Assembly (NCBI GenBank): GCA_003695215.1
Contig: RFIM01000160.1
Span: 1-14,927 of the forward strand
Origin: Chloroflexota bacterium
GTDB lineage: Bacteria; Chloroflexota; Anaerolineae; Aggregatilineales; UBA2796
Reading direction: 5' to 3'
Length of the DNA stretch: 14,927 nt
The notes beneath the pieces are model-generated. The model ran no database searches. It was not told the origin of the DNA and worked only from the letters and a program-made list of their open reading frames with translations. Each line of letters starts with the position of its first letter. The first letter of the stretch is position 1. Below are positions 1 through 7,812 of this stretch, one piece after another. The position numbers and the translations under genes are program-made.

Positions 1-13
1 CTGTCATTGGGCT

Positions 14-1750
<1,737 letters not shown>

Positions 1751-1755
1751 AGGCA

Positions 1756-1795
1756 CCGCCTTTCTAGGAGCAGGTCAGTCTATATACTTTGGCGG
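1756..1795 (-). promoter_or_regulatory. Permease ribosome-binding site and possible sequestering arm
   Basis: On the minus strand AAGG (plus 1759-1762) precedes the ATG at 1750 by 8 nt, which decides the start. The GGCGG that overlaps it (plus 1756-1760) is complementary to a CCGCC at plus 1791-1795 in the same leader. A 5-bp helix could therefore mask the ribosome-binding site. The pairing is seen in the sequence; a regulatory use is inference, and five pairs across a 30-nt loop is weak on its own. Confidence 0.35.
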
Positions 1796-1814
1796 GCTAT
1801 GCGCCGCAGGGTCA

Positions 1815-1851
1815 CCCGTGTGCCGCTGACCGCAAGCGCGCCGCACACGGG
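1815..1851 (-). promoter_or_regulatory. Hairpin in the permease mRNA leader
   Basis: Perfect 9-bp arms (CCCGTGTGC at 1815-1823 and GCACACGGG at 1843-1851) enclose 19 nt, inside which a further 4-bp stem (CGCT/AGCG) can form. It lies about 65 nt upstream of the permease start within the predicted leader. There is no T-run after it on the minus strand, so it is not a classical terminator in that direction. On the plus strand a short TTTT follows, but no plus-strand gene precedes it. It could be a cis-regulatory RNA element; no known class was recognised. Confidence 0.5.
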
Positions 1852-1963
1852 CAGGCGCTTTTAGGCGAGGTCAGTGCGGCAAGCGAGGCGTTCTTCAGCA
1901 GTGCAAAGCCGTCTCGAACTAGGATAGTCGTCCATAGCAATTTGAGCTTGGTAAACGGCTAGC

Positions 1964-1978
1964 CTAGTGTAGCACTAG
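1964..1978. promoter_or_regulatory. Palindrome over the permease -10 element (candidate operator)
   Basis: CTAGTG and CACTAG form a perfect 6-bp inverted repeat around a TAG centre. It overlaps the predicted -10 hexamer at 1966-1971, a common place for a repressor to block RNA polymerase. No regulator gene is next to it, and a 6-bp arm can arise by chance. Confidence 0.3.
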
Positions 1979-1994
1979 ACGGCGCGTGTGTCAA
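1966..1994 (-). promoter_or_regulatory. Sigma70-type promoter for the permease operon
   Basis: Minus strand: a perfect TTGACA -35 (plus 1989-1994), a 17-nt spacer, then TACACT as -10 (plus 1966-1971), with a TG one base before it (extended -10). Transcription would start near 1959, giving a leader of about 200 nt before the ATG at 1750. Match and spacing are strong; use of the promoter is inferred. Confidence 0.7.
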
Positions 1995-2042
1995 CCTAAC
2001 AAGTTAACAGGCACTTGAAAGCAGCTGTATGGCTGCCTGGCA

Positions 2043-2071
2043 TTGCAGGCGCGGCTGAAAAAGGCTACAAT
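2043..2071 (+). promoter_or_regulatory. Sigma70-type promoter for ccmE
   Basis: TTGCAG (2043-2048), a 17-nt spacer and TACAAT (2066-2071) make a good vegetative promoter. The start would be near 2078, about 60 nt before the ccmE ATG. A small inverted repeat (GCCTG at 2035-2039, CAGGC at 2046-2050) covers the -35 region. Confidence 0.65.
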
Positions 2072-2138
2072 CTGTGCATCACATCACAAAATATCCGTGG
2101 GCAACCGACCGATGCGATAGCACGATAGAGGTACTTCT

Positions 2139-2675
2139 ATGACGCAGAGCTTGAGTTGGGAAAAAGCACAAGTCGCCCAAAAATTGCGCCGCGGTCTCTC
2201 TGTACGCGCGCGCTTCGCCATGCTTGGCGTGATCGTGATGGGCGCGCTGATCGTCATGCTGCTGAGCGCGACGCTCGCTAGCGGGCGCTTTTTCATCAGC
2301 GTGAACGACATCCTCAGCCGTCCAGAGCTAGTCGGGCGGACGGTGCGCATCAGCGGCGCCGTGATCGGCAAAACTATCCAATTTGATCCCGAGACGCAGA
2401 CCATCAGCTTCACAGTGGCACACGTGACCGACAAAATGGACGAATTGCGCGAGATCGGCGGCTTGGCGCGTGCCTTGCACTTGGCAGTCAACGATCCGAA
2501 CGCCAATCGCCTGCCCGTCATTGTGCGCAATCAGCCAATCCCTGACTTGCTGCAGGATGAAGCCCAGGCGATCATGACGGGCAAGCTCGGCACAGACGGC
2601 GTCTTCTACGCCGACGAGCTGCAGCTGAAATGCCCTTCCAAGTATGAGAGCGCTGTGCCTGCGCAAACTGAGTAG
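2139..2675 (+). CDS. ccmE: Cytochrome c maturation haem chaperone CcmE, CxxxY type
   Basis: CcmE receives haem covalently on the outer face of the cytoplasmic membrane and hands it to the apocytochrome c ligation machinery (system I). The protein has 178 residues: a basic cytoplasmic start, one membrane helix at about 26-47, then the beta-barrel domain opening with VNDILSRPELVGRTVRISGAV. The C-terminal signature (GKLGTDGVFYADELQLKC then PSKYE) is clear. The haem-binding motif is Cys165-x3-Tyr169 rather than the usual HxxxY. Between the early strands and the signature sits an extra stretch at about 98-125 (LREIGGLARALHLAV), which makes it longer than E. coli CcmE (about 159). ATG at 2139 has AGAGG 7 nt upstream. 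No ccmA, B, C, F or H is in the window; the next gene follows after 5 nt and is probably co-transcribed. Confidence 0.9.
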   Translation: MTQSLSWEKAQVAQKLRRGLSVRARFAMLGVIVMGALIVMLLSATLASGRFFISVNDILSRPELVGRTVRISGAVIGKTIQFDPETQTISFTVAHVTDKMDELREIGGLARALHLAVNDPNANRLPVIVRNQPIPDLLQDEAQAIMTGKLGTDGVFYADELQLKCPSKYESAVPAQTE

Positions 2676-2680
2676 CTGAC

Positions 2681-3775
2681 ATGCTGCGGCGTGCTTCCTT
2701 GGCGCTGTGCTTGCATCTGATCCTTTTGCTGAGCGCGCTCAGCGCGCTGACAGCGCCATCGCACGCTGCACAAGCCACGCCAACGCCTGCCCTTGTGCGC
2801 ATCACCATTGCTGGACGCATCATAGCAGGCACAGATGGCCTGCGCTTGCCCGTCGGCGCGCCTGTGACGCTGCACTTGCTGCGCGCCACAACGCCCGATA
2901 CCGCGCCCGTGCTGATCCAGCAGCTGCAGACGTCGCTGAGCGCCGATGGCACTTTCCGCTTTGAGAATCTCGCCTTCCAGCCTGGCGATCTGATTTTTGC
3001 TAGCTTGCGCTATGAGAACGCGCAGCAGGCTAGCGCGATCGTCAAGCTGGAAGCGCCGCTGCGCGACTTTGAGCTGCCCATCAAGCTCTACGAGCGCACA
3101 GACGATGCCGCCGTGGTCTCGATCGAGCGCGCACAGCATACCTTCGAGTTTCTGAACGAGCGCGTTGCCCAGATCCTCTCCGTGTATGTGCTGCGCGTGC
3201 AAGGCGATAGATTTTTCTTGACCAATCAAAGCGCGCCAAACGGCAAGTTGATCGCCGTGCGCCTGCCCTTGCCGATCGGTGCTGTTGCTATCGCCTTCGA
3301 TCCGACGCTCGACCAGATGCTCAGCATCGGCGGCAGCGCCATCGCACCTGAAGTGCTGCTGACGCGCCCGCTCTTCCCTGAAGAGCGCTACGAAGTCATC
3401 TTCAGCTACCAATTGCCCTTCAGCAGCGGCGCTACGCTCGACCAGGATTACCTGTACCGCACTGAGCAGGTCGAGATCAGGTTGCCGCAAGAAGCAGCTG
3501 CAACGCTGAGCAGCCAGAAGCAGCGCTTCCGCCAAAGCCTGGAGACATCGCCAAGCACAGGACGCGCCTATCTGGTCTATCAGCTTGAGCAGGCGTTGCA
3601 ACCAGCTGAGCGCCTGATCTTCACGCTCAATCGCACTTTGCCGACGCCTCAGCCAGTGCAACGCGCTGTTAGGGCTGAGGACACGACTTGGTTCGCCGCC
3701 CTGGTGCTGGGCTTAACCGCGCTCGGCGCGCTCGGCGGCGCCATTTGGTTGCTGCAACGGCTCTTGCGGCGCTAA
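2681..3775 (+). CDS. Secreted, C-terminally membrane-anchored protein of unknown function
   Basis: I do not recognise a named family with certainty. The 364-residue protein begins with a signal peptide (basic RR, hydrophobic core about 6-23, likely cleavage after Ala29). A beta-rich region at about 38-125 follows, of the carboxypeptidase-regulatory-like kind (ITIAGRIIAGTDGLRLPVGA, then ADGTFRFENLAF). A second beta-rich region at about 145-325 includes an AQHTFEFLNERV stretch followed by VLRVQGDRFFLTNQ. One membrane helix at about 337-359 ends in a basic tail (QRLLRR), so the bulk should face outside. It starts 5 nt after ccmE without a clear ribosome-binding site, suggesting translational coupling. 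Its position makes a role in haem delivery or cytochrome assembly plausible, but this is inference from context only. Its last 20 codons overlap the end of dnaE on the other strand. Confidence 0.75.
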   Translation: MLRRASLALCLHLILLLSALSALTAPSHAAQATPTPALVRITIAGRIIAGTDGLRLPVGAPVTLHLLRATTPDTAPVLIQQLQTSLSADGTFRFENLAFQPGDLIFASLRYENAQQASAIVKLEAPLRDFELPIKLYERTDDAAVVSIERAQHTFEFLNERVAQILSVYVLRVQGDRFFLTNQSAPNGKLIAVRLPLPIGAVAIAFDPTLDQMLSIGGSAIAPEVLLTRPLFPEERYEVIFSYQLPFSSGATLDQDYLYRTEQVEIRLPQEAAATLSSQKQRFRQSLETSPSTGRAYLVYQLEQALQPAERLIFTLNRTLPTPQPVQRAVRAEDTTWFAALVLGLTALGALGGAIWLLQRLLRR

Positions 3776-6700
3776 AGGCAGGACTTTGATCTCCTTCGCT
3801 CCTGCGCTCTCCCACAAGATTGGCTCTAGTGAGTCGTAGCAGGTTTTCTCACGGAAGCGCAAGCGAACGCGCTTGCCATCTGGGTAGAGCAAACGCACAT
3901 CGCACTGATCCACGCCTGGATAGCTGCGCACTTGCTCGCGCAGCCAATTCACGCGGCGCCGCTCAAGATCGACGTCTTGGCTTAGCTCAAGCGTGATGAT
4001 GATTTGGCGCGGCTTAGCAGGTTTACTGCGTTTCCGAATCGGTGCGCTACGCGCATCGCCATTCAGGCTCAGCGGCGTGCTCAGCTGTTGTGGCACGTCA
4101 TAATCATCTATATCAACATCGCCGTAGTAAGGCGTCTCATCAGGCGGCTCTAGCGTGCTCAGGTCGAGAGGCGGGAAGCCATCTTCAAACGCATCGGCGC
4201 TGTAAGGCTGAGCTGTGGCAACCTCTTCTGTAGGCTCACTAGCCTCAGGCGGAACGCTCGCAACGGCTTGATGGGATAGCGCCGAGTGGATCGGCGCGCT
4301 AGGCGCTAGTGCGCTCTCTTTTGGCACAGCGACCGCGAAATCTTGCGTGATGCTCTCAATGATGATCTGCGGATCGCCGCGCGAGAGGTCAATTTTGCCG
4401 CGAAGGATGAAAACTTCCTCAGGTTTGATCTGATCGGCGTATTTCTTCCAAGTACGTGGGAAGAAGACGCCGTCAATAGCGCCCGTCATGTCTTCAAAGC
4501 GCACTATTGCCATGCTATCGCCTGCTTTGGTCGTCATCGTGCGCAAGCTCTCGACCATGCCTGTCATCGTCACAGGCTGACCATTCAGCTCATCGGCATC
4601 TTGTGCCAAATCCTTGACGTAGATGAAATTGCTGAGATGTTCTAAATCCTTTGGCATTTTGCCAAGCGGATGCGTCGAGACGTAGACGCCGATCAGCTCT
4701 TTCTCAGCCTGCCAGCGCTCGCGCAGCCGTCTCTTGATCGCCTCAGGCTCGGTCGGTTCCTCAAGTTGCGGCAAGTCGAAGCCGCGATCGATGGCATCGT
4801 CGCTGAACAAGCTGGACTGACTGCTCTCCGCCATACGATGATACCACTCGCTATAAGCGTACATGCGCTCGACGGCCGCAACAGCGACTTCACGCCCGCC
4901 ATCTACTAGCGAATCGAAGGCGCCAACCTTGGCCAGGTTTTCTAGAGCGCGCTTACCGATGGATCGCAAGTCCACGCGACGGCTGAAGTCTAGCAAGCTG
5001 TTGAAGCGGCCGCTCTTGCGCGCTTCCAGGATTTGTGCCACAGCGCGCTCGCCGACATTCTTGATCGCGCTCAGGCCAAAGCGAATGCCGCGCTTGCCAT
5101 CAGGCGTGGTCTCAATCACGAAGTCATTGGCGCTGGCGTTCACGTCAGGCGGCAAGATCGGGATATCGTGACGGCGACAATCGGCGATGAAGAGCGCGAC
5201 ATCGTTGCTGTTATGGCGCTGCACACTCAGCAGCGCTGTGTAATACTCCACAGGATAATGCGCTTTGAGATAGGCGGTCTGGCAGGTGAGGACGGCATAG
5301 TCAGCGGCGTGCGCCTTGTTGAAGCCGTAAGAGGCAAAATACTCGATATCAGCGAAGATGCGCTCGGCCACTTCAACCGAGACGCCGCGCTCAGGCCCAC
5401 GCTGAATGAATTTGTCGCGATGCTCCTCGAGGTCTTTCTTCTTCTTCTTGGAGATGGCGCGGCGCATCAGATCAGCATCACTGAGCGTATAGCCGAATAG
5501 TTCAGAGGCGATCTGCTGGATTTGCTCCTGATAAACGCAAATTCCGTAGGTCTCGCTTAAAATAGGCTCCAACTTCTCATGGTGGTAGCTGACAGGCTCC
5601 TGACCGTGCATGCGGCGAATGTAAGTTGGGATCAATTCCATCGGCCCAGGGCGGTAAAGCGCGATTGCCGCGACGATATGCTCAAAGTTCTTCGGCTTCA
5701 TGCTGACCAGCATCTTCTTCATGCCGCTGCTCTCCAGCTGGAAGACGCCTGTCGTCTCGCCATTGCTGATCAGCTCGAAGAGCTTTGCCACGCGCTGCGC
5801 CTGCTCAGGATCGTTGGGATCAGGGCGATAAGGGATGTTCTCCATTGTGAAATGCACGCCGTGATGCTCTTCGATCAGCTCACAGGCGCGCCGCATCACG
5901 CTTAGCGTCGCCAAGCCGAGAAAATCAATCTTCAGCAAGCCGATAGACTCGCAGACTTCCATGCTGAATTGCGTGATCCGATCCACAGGCGATTCGCCCA
6001 TTGGACGGTGCAGTGGCAGATACTCGACCAGCGGCTCAGGTGTGATGATGATGCCAGCGGCGTGCGTGCCTGCATTGCGCGCGACGCCTTCAACAGTCAT
6101 AGCTGTCTCCAGCAGCTCGCGGATTTGAGCATTGTTGTTATAGCGTTCCTTCAGCGCTGGCACTGCCTTATCAGGATCGTCGCTCAAGCACTCAGCTAGC
6201 GTCACTGGCTTGCTAGGAATGTTTGGCACTAGGGCCGTCAGCTGGCTGACGACTTGTGAATCGACGCCAAGCACGCGCCCGACATCCTTGATGGCAGCAC
6301 GTGCCTTAAGCGTGCCAAAAGTGATGATCGCCGCCACGCGATCCGAGCCGTACTTATCGCGCACATAGGCGATCATCTCAGCGCGCCGATCATCGGGGAA
6401 GTCGATGTCAATATCCGGCATGTTCTTGCGGCCTGGATTCAGGAAACGCTCGAAAATCAGCGCGTTCTGAAGCGGATCAATGCTGGTGATGCCAAGCGCA
6501 TAAGCCACGAGCGAGCCAGCAGCTGAGCCGCGCACATTCCACCAGATATTGGCGTGCCGCGCGTATTGGCACAAGTCCCAGACGATCAGAAAATAGTTAT
6601 CGAATTTGAGATCGTGGATCACCTCCAGCTCGTAAGCAAGGCGTGCCTTGATCTCAGCGCGCTCAGCCTCGGCACCATAGCGCCAACGCAGCCCTTGCTC

Positions 6701-7678
6701 TGCTAAATGATGCAGGTATGTCTGTGGCACGTAGCCCTCTGGCACAGGGAAGTTCGGCAAGTGGTACTCCTCGCGCTCAAGGTGCAGGTGTTCACACATC
6801 TCAGCGACCAAGAGCGTGTTCAGCAGCGCCGTCTTGACGATCTCATCTGTGCCAAAGAGCTGCCACATCTCAGCGCCCGAGCGCAGATAGTAGCTAGGAT
6901 CGCTCATGCGCAGGCGCTTGGCATCCTTCTTCTGTGTGCCCGTCTGAATGCACAAGAGCGTGTCGTGCGCTTCCGCATCGCCTTGCAGCACGTAATGCAC
7001 GTCGTTTGTGGCAAGCAACGGCACATTGGCGTAGTCGCGGTTCGCCACAAGCCAACGATTGATCGTCTCTAGCTCTGGAATGGCGTGATGTTGCAGCTCC
7101 AGGAAGAAATTCTCCTTGCCAAAGACGTCCTGGTACCAGCCGATGGTGCGGCGCGCTTCGTCCTCGCGCCCTTCGCTAACCATGCGCGGGATTTCTGCTG
7201 CCAGGCAGCCCGAGGTGCAGATCAAGCCCTCGGCGTGCGCCGCTAGGAAGTCTTTGTCAATGCGCGGACGGTTATAGAAGCCTTCCAGCTGCGCAGCCGT
7301 GGCGATCTTGAGCAGATTCTGATAGCCTTTGCGGTTGCGCGCCAAGAGCAGCAAGTGATACGGCGATTTCTCGCTCGGATCGTGAACGCGCATGTCCTGC
7401 TTGGCAAGGTAGGCTTCCACGCCGATGATCGGCTTGATGCCCGCTGCTTTGCAAGCATTGTAGAAACTGATCACGCCGAACATCGTGCCATGATCAGTGA
7501 TGGCGAGCGCGCGCATGTTCAGCGCCTGCGCACGCTTGACCAGCTTGTCGATCTTGCTCAGGCCATCCAGCAAGCTGTACTCGGTATGCACGTGCAAATG
7601 CACGAAGTCCTGAATCGCCTCAGGCGTCGGCTCAGGCGCTGGGCTAGCGCTGCCGGAAGCATCCATTGGCTGGCACAT
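3713..7678 (-). CDS. dnaE: DNA polymerase III alpha subunit (replicative, DnaE1 type)
   Basis: Catalytic subunit of the replicative polymerase, 1321 residues. The PHP domain (about 25-300) keeps all nine expected metal ligands: H29, H31, D62, H63, E88, H108, C158, D226 and H228. The polymerase core carries PDIDIDF (catalytic D422 and D424), GSAAGSLVAYALGI at 384-397 and KIDFLGL (D585). Helix-hairpin-helix segments are followed by QSSLF at 954-958, matching the beta-clamp-binding pentapeptide. An OB fold lies at about 1034-1112, an acidic low-complexity linker at about 1120-1214, and a C-terminal domain at about 1222-1300 like the tau-contacting end of DnaE1. Error-prone DnaE2/ImuC proteins are shorter (about 1050-1100). 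ATG at 7678 has AGGA 9 nt upstream; a later Met5 is possible. The gene has its own extended -10 promoter with a LexA-like box, and its end overlaps the convergent gene by 63 bp. Confidence 0.97.
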   Translation of the reverse strand: MCQPMDASGSASPAPEPTPEAIQDFVHLHVHTEYSLLDGLSKIDKLVKRAQALNMRALAITDHGTMFGVISFYNACKAAGIKPIIGVEAYLAKQDMRVHDPSEKSPYHLLLLARNRKGYQNLLKIATAAQLEGFYNRPRIDKDFLAAHAEGLICTSGCLAAEIPRMVSEGREDEARRTIGWYQDVFGKENFFLELQHHAIPELETINRWLVANRDYANVPLLATNDVHYVLQGDAEAHDTLLCIQTGTQKKDAKRLRMSDPSYYLRSGAEMWQLFGTDEIVKTALLNTLLVAEMCEHLHLEREEYHLPNFPVPEGYVPQTYLHHLAEQGLRWRYGAEAERAEIKARLAYELEVIHDLKFDNYFLIVWDLCQYARHANIWWNVRGSAAGSLVAYALGITSIDPLQNALIFERFLNPGRKNMPDIDIDFPDDRRAEMIAYVRDKYGSDRVAAIITFGTLKARAAIKDVGRVLGVDSQVVSQLTALVPNIPSKPVTLAECLSDDPDKAVPALKERYNNNAQIRELLETAMTVEGVARNAGTHAAGIIITPEPLVEYLPLHRPMGESPVDRITQFSMEVCESIGLLKIDFLGLATLSVMRRACELIEEHHGVHFTMENIPYRPDPNDPEQAQRVAKLFELISNGETTGVFQLESSGMKKMLVSMKPKNFEHIVAAIALYRPGPMELIPTYIRRMHGQEPVSYHHEKLEPILSETYGICVYQEQIQQIASELFGYTLSDADLMRRAISKKKKKDLEEHRDKFIQRGPERGVSVEVAERIFADIEYFASYGFNKAHAADYAVLTCQTAYLKAHYPVEYYTALLSVQRHNSNDVALFIADCRRHDIPILPPDVNASANDFVIETTPDGKRGIRFGLSAIKNVGERAVAQILEARKSGRFNSLLDFSRRVDLRSIGKRALENLAKVGAFDSLVDGGREVAVAAVERMYAYSEWYHRMAESSQSSLFSDDAIDRGFDLPQLEEPTEPEAIKRRLRERWQAEKELIGVYVSTHPLGKMPKDLEHLSNFIYVKDLAQDADELNGQPVTMTGMVESLRTMTTKAGDSMAIVRFEDMTGAIDGVFFPRTWKKYADQIKPEEVFILRGKIDLSRGDPQIIIESITQDFAVAVPKESALAPSAPIHSALSHQAVASVPPEASEPTEEVATAQPYSADAFEDGFPPLDLSTLEPPDETPYYGDVDIDDYDVPQQLSTPLSLNGDARSAPIRKRSKPAKPRQIIITLELSQDVDLERRRVNWLREQVRSYPGVDQCDVRLLYPDGKRVRLRFREKTCYDSLEPILWESAGAKEIKVLPLAPQEPLQQPNGAAERAERG

Positions 7679-7717
7679 AGCAAGTCATCCTAAACCCAGG
7701 CTGATGTGGATACAGCT

Positions 7718-7726
7718 ATTGTAACA
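7718..7726 (-). promoter_or_regulatory. Extended -10 promoter of dnaE
   Basis: Minus strand TGTTACAAT: a TACAAT -10 (plus 7718-7723) with the TGn extension (7724-7726). The -35 position (about 7741-7746) reads CTGCTT, a poor match, which the extended -10 can offset. Transcription would begin near 7711, leaving a leader of about 33 nt before the ATG at 7678. Confidence 0.6.
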
Positions 7727-7740
7727 TGAACGGACGTTCA
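7727..7740. promoter_or_regulatory. LexA/DinR-like box in the dnaE promoter
   Basis: TGAACGGACGTTCA is a 14-bp inverted repeat (6-bp arms, 2-bp centre). It contains GAAC-N4-GTTC and fits the Bacillus DinR/LexA core (GAAC-RNRY-GTTY) at every specified inner base; only the outermost bases differ (T and A in place of C and G). It abuts the extended -10 element and fills the spacer, so a bound repressor would exclude RNA polymerase. LexA control is an inference from the motif; no lexA gene is in the window. Confidence 0.5.
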
Positions 7741-7753
7741 AAGCAGGCTTGAG

Positions 7754-7791
7754 AAAAAAACATGCCGCTGTGCCATTCTGACAGCGGCATG
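7754..7791 (-). terminator. Intrinsic terminator of the pdhABC operon
   Basis: Perfect 11-bp arms (CATGCCGCTGT at 7761-7771, ACAGCGGCATG at 7781-7791) with a 9-nt loop. On the minus strand they are followed directly by seven T residues (plus 7754-7760). The structure begins about 20 nt after the pdhC stop codon and ends just ahead of the dnaE promoter, so it insulates dnaE from the operon. Confidence 0.93.
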
Positions 7792-7812
7792 TGCGCGGGC
7801 GCTGAGCGTTGC

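Larger units (their letters stand above)
1751..2138. other. Divergent intergenic region between permease and ccmE
   Basis: This 388-base stretch has no convincing gene. It holds a minus-strand promoter (1966-1994), a plus-strand promoter (2043-2071), a palindrome on the minus-strand -10 element, and a permease leader of about 200 nt with a strong hairpin (1815-1851). Short inverted repeats also occur at 2021-2036 and 2035-2050, the latter over the ccmE -35 element. I compared the leader by eye with TPP, FMN, cobalamin, SAM and guanidine-I riboswitch signatures and found no match. Confidence 0.7.

Noticed and set aside
1756..1959. Known riboswitch (TPP, FMN, cobalamin, SAM, guanidine-I) in the permease leader
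   Set aside because: None of the conserved core strings could be found by eye; only isolated short matches occur.
2606..3661. Long open frame (351 codons) on the minus strand
   Set aside because: It lies opposite ccmE and the anchored-protein gene, is Gln/Arg/Ala-rich without domain motifs, and the plus-strand frames carry clear signal-peptide and CcmE signatures.
5433..5450. CTT-type run resembling a microsatellite
   Set aside because: It encodes the Lys run after AISK that is normal for DnaE proteins.
3713..7678. Reading the polymerase as error-prone DnaE2/ImuC because of the LexA-like box
   Set aside because: The protein is too long, has a DnaE1-type C-terminal domain and a clamp motif, and lacks imuA/imuB neighbours.
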